NCBI RefSeq assembly: GCF_015461805.1
Contig: NZ_JACVZE010000003.1
Coordinates: 372,001-436,000, forward strand
Length of the DNA stretch: 64,000 nt
Reading direction: 5' to 3'
DNA from: Pseudomonas pisciculturae
Lineage (GTDB): Bacteria; Pseudomonadota; Gammaproteobacteria; Pseudomonadales; Pseudomonadaceae
Part shown: positions 19,693 to 28,736 of the stretch, one piece after another
Position numbering within the stretch: position 1 is the stretch's first letter
How the letters are laid out: each line of letters begins with the position of its first letter
Position numbers and translations under genes: made by a program
Notes under the pieces: model-generated
The model's database searches: none
What the model was told of the DNA's origin: nothing
Seen by the model: the letters and a program-made list of their open reading frames with translations, nothing else

Positions 19693-20658
19693 CTACAAGG
19701 CCGCGTCGATTTTCTTGGCTGCGTCTTCACTCACCCAGGCGTGCCAGACTTCAGGATGTTCCTTGAGGAAGATCTTCGCCAGTTTCGGCGACTCAATACG
19801 CTCCTTGGCCATGCGACCCAGGTTCTGGTTCAGCAGGTCGATCGGCAGGTTGACCTTTTCCAGCACGGCCACCAGCTCCGGAGCTTGTTCGTGGAAGGTC
19901 TTGGACAAGCCGACCTTGATGCTCACGCTCTTATCCACGCCGGGTTTTTCTTCCAGCTTGACCAGGTCGACCTGGCCCATCAGCGGGGTTGGCGACCAGT
20001 AGTAGAACAGGATCGGCTCGCCGCGCTTGTAGCTCGACAGCACCGCTGCATCCAGCGCCGGGCCGGTGCCTGGGCGGAAGTTGGTATAGGAATTTTCCAG
20101 GCCGTAGCTTTTGAGCATTTCGCTGTTGTCCAGCTCACAGGTCCAGCCGGCCGGGCAGTTGTAGAAGCGGCCTTTGGACGGTTCTTCCTGGTCTTTGAAT
20201 ACGGCGGCGTACTTGGCCAGGTCGGCGATGTTTTTCAGGTCGGGGGCCTTGGCTTCGAGCTTGCGCTTGGCGTCGCCTTCGATCACGTAGCGCGGCACGT
20301 ACCAGCCTTCAATCGCGCCGACGACTGGAGCACCGACGCCGACAACTTTGCCGGCCTTCTCGGCCTTGTTCCAGACTTCACTGCGGCCGACCCATTCCTC
20401 GGCGAACACTTGAATGTCGTTGCTGCTCAGGGCGTTTTCCATGGTGATGGAATTGCCCGGCAGGCTGTCGGTTTTGCAGTCATAGCCTTTTTCGAGCACG
20501 GTTTGCAGGATGTCGGTAAGCAACATGCCGCTTTCCCAGTTCAGGCCGGCAAATTTCACCGGCTTGCCGGACTCGCACCAACCGGCCGCCTGGGCGCCAG
20601 CCGAGGCCAGCACGCCCGCAGAGAACAACGTGGCCAACAGGGTCTTATGCATTTTCAT
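19693..20658 (-). CDS. hutX: Hut ABC transporter substrate-binding protein
   Basis: This 321-residue periplasmic OpuAC-family protein has a signal peptide (MKMHKTLLATLFSAGVLASAGAQA... cleaved before GWCESGK). Trp-rich ligand segments include GLNWESG, AEEWVGRSEVWNK, GWYVPRY and YYWSPTPLMG. Four cysteines (SGWC, KGYDC, YNCPAGWTC) could form two disulfides. Its place next to hutW and hutV within the hut unit supports histidine (or a related imidazole) as ligand, although the fold family usually binds betaines. The ATG at 20658 follows GGGAG; the longer frame has no ribosome site. Confidence 0.9.
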   Translation of the reverse strand: MKMHKTLLATLFSAGVLASAGAQAAGWCESGKPVKFAGLNWESGMLLTDILQTVLEKGYDCKTDSLPGNSITMENALSSNDIQVFAEEWVGRSEVWNKAEKAGKVVGVGAPVVGAIEGWYVPRYVIEGDAKRKLEAKAPDLKNIADLAKYAAVFKDQEEPSKGRFYNCPAGWTCELDNSEMLKSYGLENSYTNFRPGTGPALDAAVLSSYKRGEPILFYYWSPTPLMGQVDLVKLEEKPGVDKSVSIKVGLSKTFHEQAPELVAVLEKVNLPIDLLNQNLGRMAKERIESPKLAKIFLKEHPEVWHAWVSEDAAKKIDAAL

Positions 20659-20727
20659 TGTTGTGACGCTCCCAATCTTGAAATGGATTACGGCAGTCAG
20701 TAGGCATCCAGCCATGTCCACGTCCCG

Positions 20728-22176
20728 TCAGGCTTGTGCAGTCAGCCCGTTTGTCGTCGTTGGTGCGCTGCCCTGCTCTACCGGCAGGATCAGTTGATCG
20801 GGCACCGTGCCGTGCCATTTTTTTGCGCACAGGTAATACAGGGCGGCGGGCAGCACCAGGCCGATGATCCAGGAGATATCCACATCACCGAGCGCGGCCA
20901 CCAGGGGGCCGGTATAGAACTTGGTGGAGATGAACGGTAACTGCACCAGCACGCCGAAGACATACACGCTGATACCCAGCAGGTTCCAACGGCCATAGCG
21001 ACCATTTGGATCGGCCAGCGCCGGTACGTCATAGCGCTCACGGGTAATGCAGTAGTAGTCCACCAGGTTGATTGCGCTCCAAGGCGTAAAGAACGCCAGC
21101 AGGAACAGGATGAACGACTTGAATGCCCCCAGGAACGAGTGCTGGCCGAGCAGCGCGATCAGCGTCGCGGTACCGACAATCACCAGTACAAACACCAGCC
21201 GCTGCAAGCGCGTGACCTCCAGACGCCCGCGAAAGCCGCTGATGATGGTGGCGATACACATGAAGCTGCCGTAGGAGTTGAGTGTAGAGATGGTGACCTT
21301 GCCAAACGCGATGCTGAAATACAGCAGCGCAGCGGTGGCACCCGTACCGCTCAAGCCGACGATATACGCCACTTCATGGCCGGCGAATTGGCCGTTGGAC
21401 ATGGCCGCGGCAAACACGCCAAGGACCATCGCCACCTGTGCGCCAATCACAGAACCGGCGCCAGCCGCGAGAAAGGTTTTCACCGACGATGTGCTGCTCG
21501 GCAGGTAGCGCGAGTAGTCCGCCACGTAAGGGCCGAAGGCGATCTGCCAGGAAGCCGCCAGCGACACCGCCAACAGAAAACTGCTCCAGCTGAAGTGGCG
21601 AATCTGCATGAGCGCGCCGACGTCGGTCTGGCTGATCAAACGGCTGAACAGGTAGACAAAAGCAATCACGCCGATGACGCTGGCCACACGCCCGATAAAG
21701 TGGATCACCCGGTAGCCCAGCACCGTGACCAGCACGATGACACTGGCGAAAATCAGGATGCCGACACTGTCGCTGACGCCAAACAACTGGCCCAGCGCCT
21801 GGCCCGACAGTACGGTGCCGGTGGCGGTGAAACCCAGGTACATCAGGCACACCAGCACGATCGGAATCGCCGCGCCATAGACACCAAACTGCACCCGGCT
21901 GGAGATCATCTGCGGCAAGCCCAGCTTGGGCCCTTGCGCCGCATGCAACGCCATCACGCCACCGCCGATCAATTGGCCGATCAACAGACCGATCAACGAC
22001 CAAAACACATCACCGCCCAGCACCACGGCCAAGGCCCCGGTGACAATCGCGGTGATCTGCAGGTTGGCGCCCATCCACAGGGTGAACTGGCTGAATAGAC
22101 GGCCGTGTCTTTCCGCTTCCGGGATGTAGTCGATCGAACGTTTCTCGATCAACGGGGTGGTGTCATTTGCGGCCAT
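20728..22176 (-). CDS. hutT: NCS1-family transporter, probable urocanate permease
   Basis: This 482-residue membrane protein has about 12 helices and belongs to the nucleobase:cation symporter-1 (CodB/cytosine-purine) family. It begins with a charged cytoplasmic segment (EKRSIDYIPEAERHG), then helices with GADVFW-like and GLPQMISSRVQFGVYG motifs characteristic of NCS1. Its position directly after hutU matches the transporter studied as HutTu, the urocanate permease, in P. fluorescens SBW25; that assignment is by position and family, not by residue evidence. A REP doublet separates it from hutU. Confidence 0.85.
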   Translation of the reverse strand: MAANDTTPLIEKRSIDYIPEAERHGRLFSQFTLWMGANLQITAIVTGALAVVLGGDVFWSLIGLLIGQLIGGGVMALHAAQGPKLGLPQMISSRVQFGVYGAAIPIVLVCLMYLGFTATGTVLSGQALGQLFGVSDSVGILIFASVIVLVTVLGYRVIHFIGRVASVIGVIAFVYLFSRLISQTDVGALMQIRHFSWSSFLLAVSLAASWQIAFGPYVADYSRYLPSSTSSVKTFLAAGAGSVIGAQVAMVLGVFAAAMSNGQFAGHEVAYIVGLSGTGATAALLYFSIAFGKVTISTLNSYGSFMCIATIISGFRGRLEVTRLQRLVFVLVIVGTATLIALLGQHSFLGAFKSFILFLLAFFTPWSAINLVDYYCITRERYDVPALADPNGRYGRWNLLGISVYVFGVLVQLPFISTKFYTGPLVAALGDVDISWIIGLVLPAALYYLCAKKWHGTVPDQLILPVEQGSAPTTTNGLTAQA

Positions 22177-22221
22177 GTCGGTTCAACCTCTGATGGATTG
22201 TTATGCGTACACATTGCTCTT

Positions 22222-22310
22222 CTGTGGGAGCTGGCTTGCCTGCGATGGCATCATCTCGGTTTGACTGACAGACCGAGTCGTCTGTATCGCAGGCAAGCCA
22301 GCTCCCACAG
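22222..22310. repeat. REP doublet between hutU and hutT
   Basis: Two outward-facing arms of the CTGGCTTGCCTGCGAT subtype. The spacer itself holds a hairpin, CTCGGTTTGACTGACAGACCGAG in outline. Confidence 0.87.
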
Positions 22311-22325
22311 GAACCGAGCCAATCG

Positions 22326-23996
22326 TTACTTGATCATTGGCAGGTTCAAGCCCTGCTCCTTGGCGCAATCGATGGCGATCTGGTAACCCGCATCGGCATG
22401 ACGCATCACCCCAGTCGCCGGGTCGTTATGCAGCACCCGAGCAATCCGCTCAGCCGCTTCATCGGTACCGTCACAGACGATCACCATCCCCGAATGCTGC
22501 GAGAAGCCCATGCCCACGCCGCCACCGTGGTGCAGCGACACCCAGGTCGCGCCGCTGGCGGTGTTGAGCAAGGCGTTGAGCAGTGGCCAGTCGGACACAG
22601 CGTCGGAGCCGTCCTGCATGGCTTCGGTTTCGCGGTTGGGGCTGGCTACCGAGCCGGAGTCGAGGTGGTCGCGGCCGATGACGACCGGTGCCGACAACTC
22701 GCCGCTGCGCACCATTTCGTTGAACGCCAGACCCAGCTTGGCGCGCTGGCCCAGACCAACCCAGCAGATACGCGCCGGCAGGCCCTGGAAGCTGATGCGC
22801 TCGCGGGCCATGTCCAGCCAGTTGTGCAGGTGAGCGTCGTCGGGGATCAGCTCTTTGACTTTGGCGTCGGTCTTGTAGATGTCCTGCGGGTCGCCAGACA
22901 GCGCCGCCCAGCGGAACGGGCCAATGCCACGGCAGAACAGCGGGCGGATGTAGGCCGGTACGAAACCTGGGAAATCGAAGGCGTTTTCCACGCCTTCTTC
23001 CTGAGCCATCTGGCGGATGTTGTTGCCGTAGTCGAAAGTCGGGATGCCTTGTTTCTGGAAGTCCAGCATGGCTTTGACGTGCACGGCCATCGACTGCTTG
23101 GCGGCCTTGATCACGGCCGCCGGCTCGGTCTTGGCGCGGGCGCGGTATTCGTCCCAGGTCCAGCCGGCCGGCAGGTAGCCATTAAGCGGGTCGTGGGCGC
23201 TGGTCTGGTCGGTGACCATGTCAGGGCGCACGCCGCGCTTGACCAGTTCCGGCAGGATCTCGGCAGCGTTACCCAGCAGGGCGATGGAGATGGCCTTGCC
23301 TTCCTGGGTGTACTTGGCGATGCGCGCCAGGGCGTCGTCGAGGTCGGTGGCTTGCTCGTCGACATAGCGGCTGGCCAGACGGAAATCGATGCTGACCTGC
23401 TGGCACTCGATGTTCAGCGAGCAGGCGCCGGCCAGGGTTGCCGCCAATGGTTGCGCGCCGCCCATGCCGCCGAGACCTGCGGTGAGCACCCAGCGACCTT
23501 TTAGGTTGCTGTCGTAATGCTGGCGACCGGCTTCGACGAAGGTTTCGTAGGTGCCTTGGACGATGCCCTGGCTGCCAATGTAGATCCAGCTACCGGCGGT
23601 CATCTGGCCGTACATGGCCAGGCCCTTGGCATCCAGTTCGTTGAAGTGCTCCCAACTGGCCCAATGCGGTACCAGGTTGGAGTTGGCGATCAGTACGCGC
23701 GGGGCGTTGCTGTGGGTCTTGAACACGCCGACCGGCTTGCCGGATTGCACCAGCAGGGTTTCGTCGTCGTTCAAATGGGTGAGGCTCTCGACGATCTGGT
23801 CGTAGCACTCCCAGTTGCGCGCCGCACGGCCGATACCGCCATACACCACCAACTCTTTCGGGTTCTCGGCCACTTGCGGGTCGAGGTTGTTCATGAGCAT
23901 GCGCAGCGGTGCTTCAGTCAGCCAGCTTTTGGCAGTGAGCTTGTTACCGTGGGCGGCGCGGATTTCGACATCACGGTATTTAGTAGGCTTGGTCAC
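22326..23996 (-). CDS. hutU: Urocanate hydratase (urocanase)
   Basis: This 556-residue cytoplasmic homodimeric enzyme with tightly bound NAD+ converts urocanate to imidazolonepropionate (second step). The conserved [14 protein letters not shown] and [12 protein letters not shown] blocks, the NAD-binding [17 protein letters not shown] segment, the Cys in [12 protein letters not shown], and [15 protein letters not shown] are all present. Length equals P. putida urocanase within a residue or so. It is the first gene of the hutU-to-hutG unit, with a sigma-54 promoter and HutC operator upstream. Confidence 0.98.
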   Translation of the reverse strand: MTKPTKYRDVEIRAAHGNKLTAKSWLTEAPLRMLMNNLDPQVAENPKELVVYGGIGRAARNWECYDQIVESLTHLNDDETLLVQSGKPVGVFKTHSNAPRVLIANSNLVPHWASWEHFNELDAKGLAMYGQMTAGSWIYIGSQGIVQGTYETFVEAGRQHYDSNLKGRWVLTAGLGGMGGAQPLAATLAGACSLNIECQQVSIDFRLASRYVDEQATDLDDALARIAKYTQEGKAISIALLGNAAEILPELVKRGVRPDMVTDQTSAHDPLNGYLPAGWTWDEYRARAKTEPAAVIKAAKQSMAVHVKAMLDFQKQGIPTFDYGNNIRQMAQEEGVENAFDFPGFVPAYIRPLFCRGIGPFRWAALSGDPQDIYKTDAKVKELIPDDAHLHNWLDMARERISFQGLPARICWVGLGQRAKLGLAFNEMVRSGELSAPVVIGRDHLDSGSVASPNRETEAMQDGSDAVSDWPLLNALLNTASGATWVSLHHGGGVGMGFSQHSGMVIVCDGTDEAAERIARVLHNDPATGVMRHADAGYQIAIDCAKEQGLNLPMIK

Positions 23997-24070
23997 AGCA
24001 AGAACTCCTCAGCGATCGATGCGCATGCTTGATGGGGGGGGCGAAGACGACTCTTACGCACACACCTTTA

Positions 24071-24084
24071 CTTGTACATACAAG
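24071..24084. promoter_or_regulatory. HutC operator at the hutU start site
   Basis: CTTGTACATACAAG has 6-base arms around a 2-base centre and contains TGTA-N2-TACA, the HutC recognition pattern I recall from Pseudomonas. It is centred on the predicted start of transcription (about 24078), so bound HutC would block initiation until urocanate releases it. Confidence 0.8.
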
Positions 24085-24088
24085 CATA

Positions 24089-24105
24089 TGCAATCAGGCG
24101 GCCAA
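24089..24105 (-). promoter_or_regulatory. Sigma-54 promoter of hutU
   Basis: On the minus strand the sequence reads TTGGCCGCCTGATTGCA, with GG and GC exactly 10 bases apart as in -24/-12 promoters. The predicted start is about 24078, giving a leader of about 80 bases before hutU. Confidence 0.8.
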
Positions 24106-24455
24106 CTTTAGGAAGCTATCATTCGGATTTTTTGTGAAGAGGGGTGTAAGCCTTGGAAATTAAGGCTTTGAGGCTTGATGAAATTTCTTGCAGAGGATTC
24201 TTGCGGGGAGAGGTGCTTGTCACCACGACGCAGCCTTGCGCCGCACTGGGGCATTCGGTAACAAAATGGTGCACACGCTTGGGAACCGTTGATGGGCTGT
24301 GTAGCGGTGGAATAGCGCGCCTGACCTGTCAGCTCAAACCCGCACCCTACACACGACCTTTCTGAGTTATCTGTAGCGCAGCGAAAACGGAATTTTTCTT
24401 ATATTCAGTGGTTTAGAGTCGGTTTTCACAAACACACCTCCATGGAAGACTTATC
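24106..24455. other. Intergenic region upstream of hutU and the 24456 gene
   Basis: About 350 bases without a credible gene. It should hold the enhancer sites for the hutU sigma-54 promoter; a GGTGCA half-site at about 24269 is compatible with NtrC but no full dyad is evident. I see no clear terminator or sigma-70 promoter. Confidence 0.5.
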
Positions 24456-24854
24456 GTGACCACTCTAGAACGAGCAGGCATTTTTATCGCACTCCTGGCG
24501 ACAAGCATGACTTCAGTCCATGCCAGTGCCGACACCTTTACTGCGACCATTGATAAAACAGGAAAAATGACTGCGCAGTCCCCCAAGTGGATCAAGGACG
24601 TGAAACTCACCGCCCAACCTGATTACTTCAGCGATTACAAAGTCAGGTTTGTGCCGGGAGTGTTCAAAGATGCGCCACGGTTTTGCTCCGTGTCAGTGAC
24701 GGACGTCAGCTCCAATGATCACATTTTCCACGGCCACGCCAAGTTGGGGGGCATCCCGGCGATCAACTACGTCAACGTTTTAACGTTAAAAGTGGGAGAC
24801 AACAAACCTGCGGGCGATTCTTCGATGGGCTTTCAACTGATGTGCGTTCAATAA
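24456..24854 (+). CDS. Secreted protein of unknown function within the hut region
   Basis: This 132-residue product has a signal peptide of about 25 residues (hydrophobic core AGIFIALLATSMTSVHA, cleavage near ASA). The mature part of about 105 residues is rich in Lys, Asp and Val with beta-type alternation, and has two Cys (in RFCSVSV and at the end in LMCVQ) that could form a disulfide. The GTG at 24456 follows GGAAG by 7 bases; an ATG at 24442 opens only a five-codon frame. It lies on the opposite strand to hutU and hutD, so it is not in a hut operon. I do not recognise the family. Confidence 0.7.
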   Translation: MTTLERAGIFIALLATSMTSVHASADTFTATIDKTGKMTAQSPKWIKDVKLTAQPDYFSDYKVRFVPGVFKDAPRFCSVSVTDVSSNDHIFHGHAKLGGIPAINYVNVLTLKVGDNKPAGDSSMGFQLMCVQ

Positions 24855-24896
24855 GCTAATCCCCCCACAATAGCTGAGGGTCGGTCATACAAGCGC

Positions 24897-25454
24897 TCAG
24901 CTATTGCTCAGCTCGATAACACAGCAGCGGCCGCTGACGGCAACCTCCAGCAGGCCCGCGTTACCGTCAACTTGCAGGCAGTCGTGATGGCCCAGCTTCT
25001 GATCCAGTACCTTCACCTCATCCGCCACGCTGAACACCAATACCGTCTGCGCCGTGGTGAAAAACCGCTGCTCGCCATCAATCCACTGCAACCGCGCGTG
25101 ATAACGCTGTGGCGAATAGATCAGGTTGAAATCGCGGATCGGCCCGGTGATCAAGCGGCATGTAACCTGCCTGTCACCCTTGAACGCAAACGCTTGCAGC
25201 GGTAACAACCCGCGCTGCTCTTCGCCATCCACGGTCAGCACCATGCCCGCTCCCTGGATCACGGTGATCACGCGTTGGTAGCCAGGGAAGGTGGAGAAGC
25301 CGCCGGATTCGGCGATATCGGCAATCGACAGGCGCCAGCCAAAACCCTCCAGCCCAGTGCCGGCATCACGGGTGATTTCTTCGGTGCTGCCGCCGCCGTT
25401 TTTCCACGGCATGCGCACGTAGTCAGCGGCGCGCCAGACTTTTACTGCACTCAT
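24897..25454 (-). CDS. hutD: HutD family protein
   Basis: This 185-residue cytoplasmic protein is of the HutD (Ves-like, bicupin) family. It opens with VWRAADYVRMPWKNGGGSTEEI and has the conserved GFGWRLSIADIAESGGFSTFPGYQR block. In P. fluorescens HutD has been proposed to limit hut expression by acting on the urocanate level; its exact biochemical role is unsettled. The ATG overlaps the hutC stop by 4 bases, forming the hutCD unit. Confidence 0.93.
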   Translation of the reverse strand: MSAVKVWRAADYVRMPWKNGGGSTEEITRDAGTGLEGFGWRLSIADIAESGGFSTFPGYQRVITVIQGAGMVLTVDGEEQRGLLPLQAFAFKGDRQVTCRLITGPIRDFNLIYSPQRYHARLQWIDGEQRFFTTAQTVLVFSVADEVKVLDQKLGHHDCLQVDGNAGLLEVAVSGRCCVIELSNS

Positions 25455-26200
25455 TTACTGAAGCGTCCTTCCAGGCTGTGGCGCGAGCCTGGGTGGATCA
25501 AACGCGCGGCGGTCACTGGCTGGCGACCCGACCAAGTGCGCCGACGAATCAAAAGGCACGGCTCGGTGGTTTCGATCTGCAACAGCGCGCACTCGGAGGC
25601 ATCGGCAAGAATGGCTTCAACCACGTGCTCGCCTTCAGTCAGCGGTGCCACCTGGTTCAAATAGGCGTAAGGGGTTTGCTGGGTGAAATCCTGTTGCAGG
25701 TATTCCGGCGCAACCAGCGCGTTGACAAAACGGTCTTCGATTTGCACGGGAATATCGTTTTCGAAGTGCACGATCAACGAATGGAACACCCGCCCGCCTT
25801 CGCGCATTTCCAGGGCAACGGCGCGCTCGGAACCCGCAGCCTCTTCGCCCAGGTGGATAACCTGGCAGGTGTGCCGATGACCGCGGGAAGCGATTTCATC
25901 GGCAATGTTGTGCACCTCAAACAGTGCTGACTGGCTCTTGGGCTCGGCAACAAAAGTACCGACACCTTGCATACGCACCAGCAACCCTTCGGCGGTAAGC
26001 TCACGCAGGGCGCGGTTAATGGTCATGCGGCTGAAGCCCAACTCACTGACCAGCTCGCTCTCGGAGGGTACGCGGTAGTGGGGCGGCCAGTTGCCGTTGA
26101 GGATCTGCTGGCTGATCATTTGTTTAACGCGGGCATACAAGGGCGCCGGACTTTCGTCCATGTGGGCAGCCAGCGAAGAGTTGGCGGGCGGAGTCGGCAC
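25451..26200 (-). CDS. hutC: Histidine utilization repressor HutC (GntR family)
   Basis: This 249-residue repressor senses urocanate. The N-terminal winged helix-turn-helix is visible (VPSESELVSELGFSRMTINR, about residues 50-70), followed by a UTRA ligand domain (HNIADEIASRGH..., EDRFVNALVAPEYLQQDF). I chose the GTG at 26200 because AAGGA lies 7 bases upstream and the product reads MPTPPANSSLAAHMDE. The much longer open frame upstream runs antisense through hutF and is not coding. TGTA-N2-TACA operators lie just upstream and at hutU. Confidence 0.95.
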   Translation of the reverse strand: MPTPPANSSLAAHMDESPAPLYARVKQMISQQILNGNWPPHYRVPSESELVSELGFSRMTINRALRELTAEGLLVRMQGVGTFVAEPKSQSALFEVHNIADEIASRGHRHTCQVIHLGEEAAGSERAVALEMREGGRVFHSLIVHFENDIPVQIEDRFVNALVAPEYLQQDFTQQTPYAYLNQVAPLTEGEHVVEAILADASECALLQIETTEPCLLIRRRTWSGRQPVTAARLIHPGSRHSLEGRFSK

Positions 26201-26262
26201 GGGGAATCCTTGCAGAGGGAAAAGATGCATAGATTGCCGGAGTTTACCGAGCAGGCAAACGT

Positions 26263-26280
26263 CTGTATATGTATATACAA
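26263..26280. promoter_or_regulatory. HutC operator between hutC and hutF
   Basis: CTGTATATGTATATACAA contains the perfect palindrome TGTATATACA at 26270-26279, which fits TGTA-N2-TACA, with an extra half-site to its left. It lies between the divergent hutC and hutF starts, so HutC probably controls hutF and itself. Confidence 0.8.
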
Positions 26281-26308
26281 ATAAACACACGACCGGGGTG
26301 CTCTGATC

Positions 26309-27673
26309 ATGTCCGCTTTCTTTGCCGAACGCGCACTGCTGCCTAATGGATGGGCCAATGATGTACGTCTTGAAGTCAGCGCCGAGGGGCTGCTGACACT
26401 GGTTGAGGCCAATGCCAACGCAGAGGGCGCCGAACGGCTGAGAGGCCCGGTTTTGGCGGGCATGCCCAATTTGCATTCCCACGCGTTTCAACGCGCCATG
26501 GCCGGTTTGGCCGAAGTGGCCGGTAACCCCAATGACAGTTTCTGGACCTGGCGCGAGCTGATGTACCGCATGGTTGGCAAGATCAACCCGGACCAATTGC
26601 AGGTGATCGCACGCCAGCTGTATATCGAGATGCTCAAGGCCGGCTACACCTCGGTGGCCGAGTTTCACTATGTGCATCACGATGTCAGTGGGCAGCCGTA
26701 TGCTGACCGTACCGAGTTGTCGCGCCAGATCAGCCAGGCGGCGGCCAGCAGTGGGATTGGGTTGACGCTGTTGCCGGTGCTCTACACCCACGCAGGCTTT
26801 GGCGGGCAGGCACCGAATGAAGGTCAGCGGCGGTTTATCAACAGCACTGAAAACTACCTGAACCTGCAGGCGCAGTTGAAACCCCTCCTCGCCGCGCAAC
26901 CGGCGCAGCAGTTGGGGTTGTGTTTCCACTCCTTGCGCGCCGTCACGCCGCAGCAAATCAGCGAAGTACTGGCCGCCAGCGACAAGGCCTGCCCAGTGCA
27001 TATCCACATTGCCGAACAGCAAAAGGAAGTCGACGACTGCCTGGCCTGGAGCGGCAAGCGTCCGCTGCAATGGCTATATGACAATGTTGAGGTGGATGAG
27101 CGCTGGTGCCTGGTGCACGCCACTCACGCCGATGCGGATGAAGTGACACGCATGGCCAAGAGCCGTGCGATTGCCGGTTTGTGCCTGACCACAGAGGCCA
27201 ACCTGGGCGACGGGATTTTCCCGGCGGTGGATTTTCTGGCGCAGGGTGGGCGCATGGGCATCGGCTCCGACAGCCATGTGTCACTGAGCGTGGTGGAAGA
27301 ACTGCGCTGGCTGGAATACGGCCAACGCCTGCGTGATCAACGGCGTAATCGGCTGTATCGCAGTGATCAGCCGATGGTGGGGCGTACGTTGTTTGATGCG
27401 GCGTTGGACGGCGGCGCCCAGGCGTTAGGGCAGCCGATTGGTCAGTTGGAAGTGGGTAAACGTGCGGACTGGCTGGTGTTGGACGGTAATGATCCATACC
27501 TGGCGACGGCGACCGCGGATGGGATTCTCAATCGCTGGTTGTTTGCGGGCGGAGACCGGCAGGTGCGGGATGTACTGGTGAATGGGAAATGGGTGGTGCG
27601 GGATGGGCATCATGCTGGCGAGGAAGAAAGCAATCGCGCCTTCACTCAAGTCCTGAAGGACTTACTCGGTTAA
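26309..27673 (+). CDS. hutF: Formiminoglutamate deiminase
   Basis: This 454-residue zinc amidohydrolase deaminates N-formimino-glutamate to N-formylglutamate, the fourth step, which distinguishes the five-step pathway that ends with HutG. Metal and active-site residues are visible in MPNLHSHAFQRAM (about residue 56), HIHIAEQ, LVHATHAD and the late Asp in GSDSHVSLS. Length fits the P. aeruginosa enzyme (about 453). It is transcribed away from hutC and ends in a REP doublet. Confidence 0.96.
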   Translation: MSAFFAERALLPNGWANDVRLEVSAEGLLTLVEANANAEGAERLRGPVLAGMPNLHSHAFQRAMAGLAEVAGNPNDSFWTWRELMYRMVGKINPDQLQVIARQLYIEMLKAGYTSVAEFHYVHHDVSGQPYADRTELSRQISQAAASSGIGLTLLPVLYTHAGFGGQAPNEGQRRFINSTENYLNLQAQLKPLLAAQPAQQLGLCFHSLRAVTPQQISEVLAASDKACPVHIHIAEQQKEVDDCLAWSGKRPLQWLYDNVEVDERWCLVHATHADADEVTRMAKSRAIAGLCLTTEANLGDGIFPAVDFLAQGGRMGIGSDSHVSLSVVEELRWLEYGQRLRDQRRNRLYRSDQPMVGRTLFDAALDGGAQALGQPIGQLEVGKRADWLVLDGNDPYLATATADGILNRWLFAGGDRQVRDVLVNGKWVVRDGHHAGEEESNRAFTQVLKDLLG

Positions 27674-27769
27674 AAATGTGGGAGGGGGCTTGCCCCCGAT
27701 GGCGGCGTGTCAGTCAACTTATGTGTAACTGACCCACTGCTATCGGGGGCAAGCCCCCTCCCACATTTT
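27674..27769. repeat. REP doublet after hutF
   Basis: Outward-facing arms of the GGGGGCTTGCCCCCGAT subtype begin directly at the hutF stop codon. The spacer has the GTGTCAGTCAAC...AACTGACCC dyad shared with other doublets. The whole structure could end transcripts from both sides. Confidence 0.9.
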
Positions 27770-27788
27770 GATCCCGGTTGACTCAGGA

Positions 27789-28358
27789 CTACTGCGAGGT
27801 TTTGGCCATCTGCTTATCCGACGTACGCCAGATCAACCGCGTGGTGTCATACCCCTGCTGCCGCGCCCTGCTCAGCAGGTCTTCGCGAGTGTCGGCACTC
27901 ACTGTCGGCGTGCGCGACAAAATCCACATATAGCGTCGGCTCGGGCTGCCAACAATCGCGGTTTTGTAGTCATCGCTGACATACAGCACCCAGTAATCGC
28001 CCTTGGCGACGCCCGGCAGCAGTGACGTGAACCAGTTATTGAATTCCACCCAAAGCTTATCGGTCTTGCCCGGCACTTGCGCCGTGGCGGTGCCCTTGGC
28101 TTCTTCCCACTTCCATTCGGTCGTCAGGCAGCGGTTAAACACCGACATGTCGCCATCGGGCAACAGGGTGTAACGGGCTTCAGACTGGGCGCAGTTGCGC
28201 TGGAAGTACATCGGCAAGCGCGCCAACTCATACCAGGTGCCCTGATAACGCTTGAGGTTGACGTTGCCAGCGGTCTTGGGTTGCAGATCATCGCCAGAAT
28301 GGCTGGCGCAGCCCGCCAAAAACAGGCTGGCGCAAAGAAACAAAACAAAACGCATCAT
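27789..28358 (-). CDS. blc: Outer-membrane lipocalin (Blc-like lipoprotein)
   Basis: This 189-residue lipoprotein has the lipobox LFLAGC (Cys at about residue 17). The lipocalin GxW signature is YQGTWYELARLP (about 39-50), followed by NCAQSEARYTLL, FNRCLTT and a long C-terminal strand set with VLYVSDDYKTAIVGSPSRRYMWILSRTP. Bacterial Blc proteins bind lysophospholipids or fatty acids at the outer membrane under stress. It is 30 bases downstream of a small lipoprotein gene and probably co-transcribed with it. Confidence 0.92.
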   Translation of the reverse strand: MMRFVLFLCASLFLAGCASHSGDDLQPKTAGNVNLKRYQGTWYELARLPMYFQRNCAQSEARYTLLPDGDMSVFNRCLTTEWKWEEAKGTATAQVPGKTDKLWVEFNNWFTSLLPGVAKGDYWVLYVSDDYKTAIVGSPSRRYMWILSRTPTVSADTREDLLSRARQQGYDTTRLIWRTSDKQMAKTSQ

Positions 28359-28388
28359 TCTTCTTCTCCCGCAGGCTCGCGCCCCGGT

Positions 28389-28643
28389 TTACTTCAGGCC
28401 TTGCCCGGAAAACATCAGAACCTTGTCACCGGCATATTGCACGCTGATAAAGCTGGTTTTATCGCCCCAGGTGCAACTGGACATGCCCAACGCGCCGGAA
28501 CAATCGGTTGGCTTACCCAGCAACGACTCCACCTCAGTCTTGGCCATGCCAGCCGAGAGTTTTGCGTAGTTTTCTTGATTGACCTTGCTGCAAGCGGCCA
28601 ACAGCACGCAAAAAGTCAGCAAAGCGAGACGGCGTAACGACAT
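28389..28643 (-). CDS. Small lipoprotein (SmpA/OmlA-like or DUF3862-like fold)
   Basis: This 84-residue lipoprotein has the lipobox LLAAC (Cys18). The mature part reads YAKLSAGMAKTEVESLLGKPTDC, the start of the BamE/BLIP-type fold in which GMxxxEVxxLLGxP is typical, followed by SSCTWGD and short strands. Two further Cys could pair. Function is unknown. It lies directly upstream of the lipocalin gene. Confidence 0.85.
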   Translation of the reverse strand: MSLRRLALLTFCVLLAACSKVNQENYAKLSAGMAKTEVESLLGKPTDCSGALGMSSCTWGDKTSFISVQYAGDKVLMFSGQGLK

Positions 28644-28736
28644 GGAAACACTCCTGGAGGGACGAAGCAGCGTGGGTATCTGCCAGAAGCTTAGAAGGAA
28701 AAAGAGGTGTCTGGTTCCCGACGAACAAAAACAAAA

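Noticed and set aside
26201..27070. Long N-terminal extension of hutC
   Set aside because: It runs antisense through hutF; the GTG at 26200 with AAGGA gives the normal HutC length.
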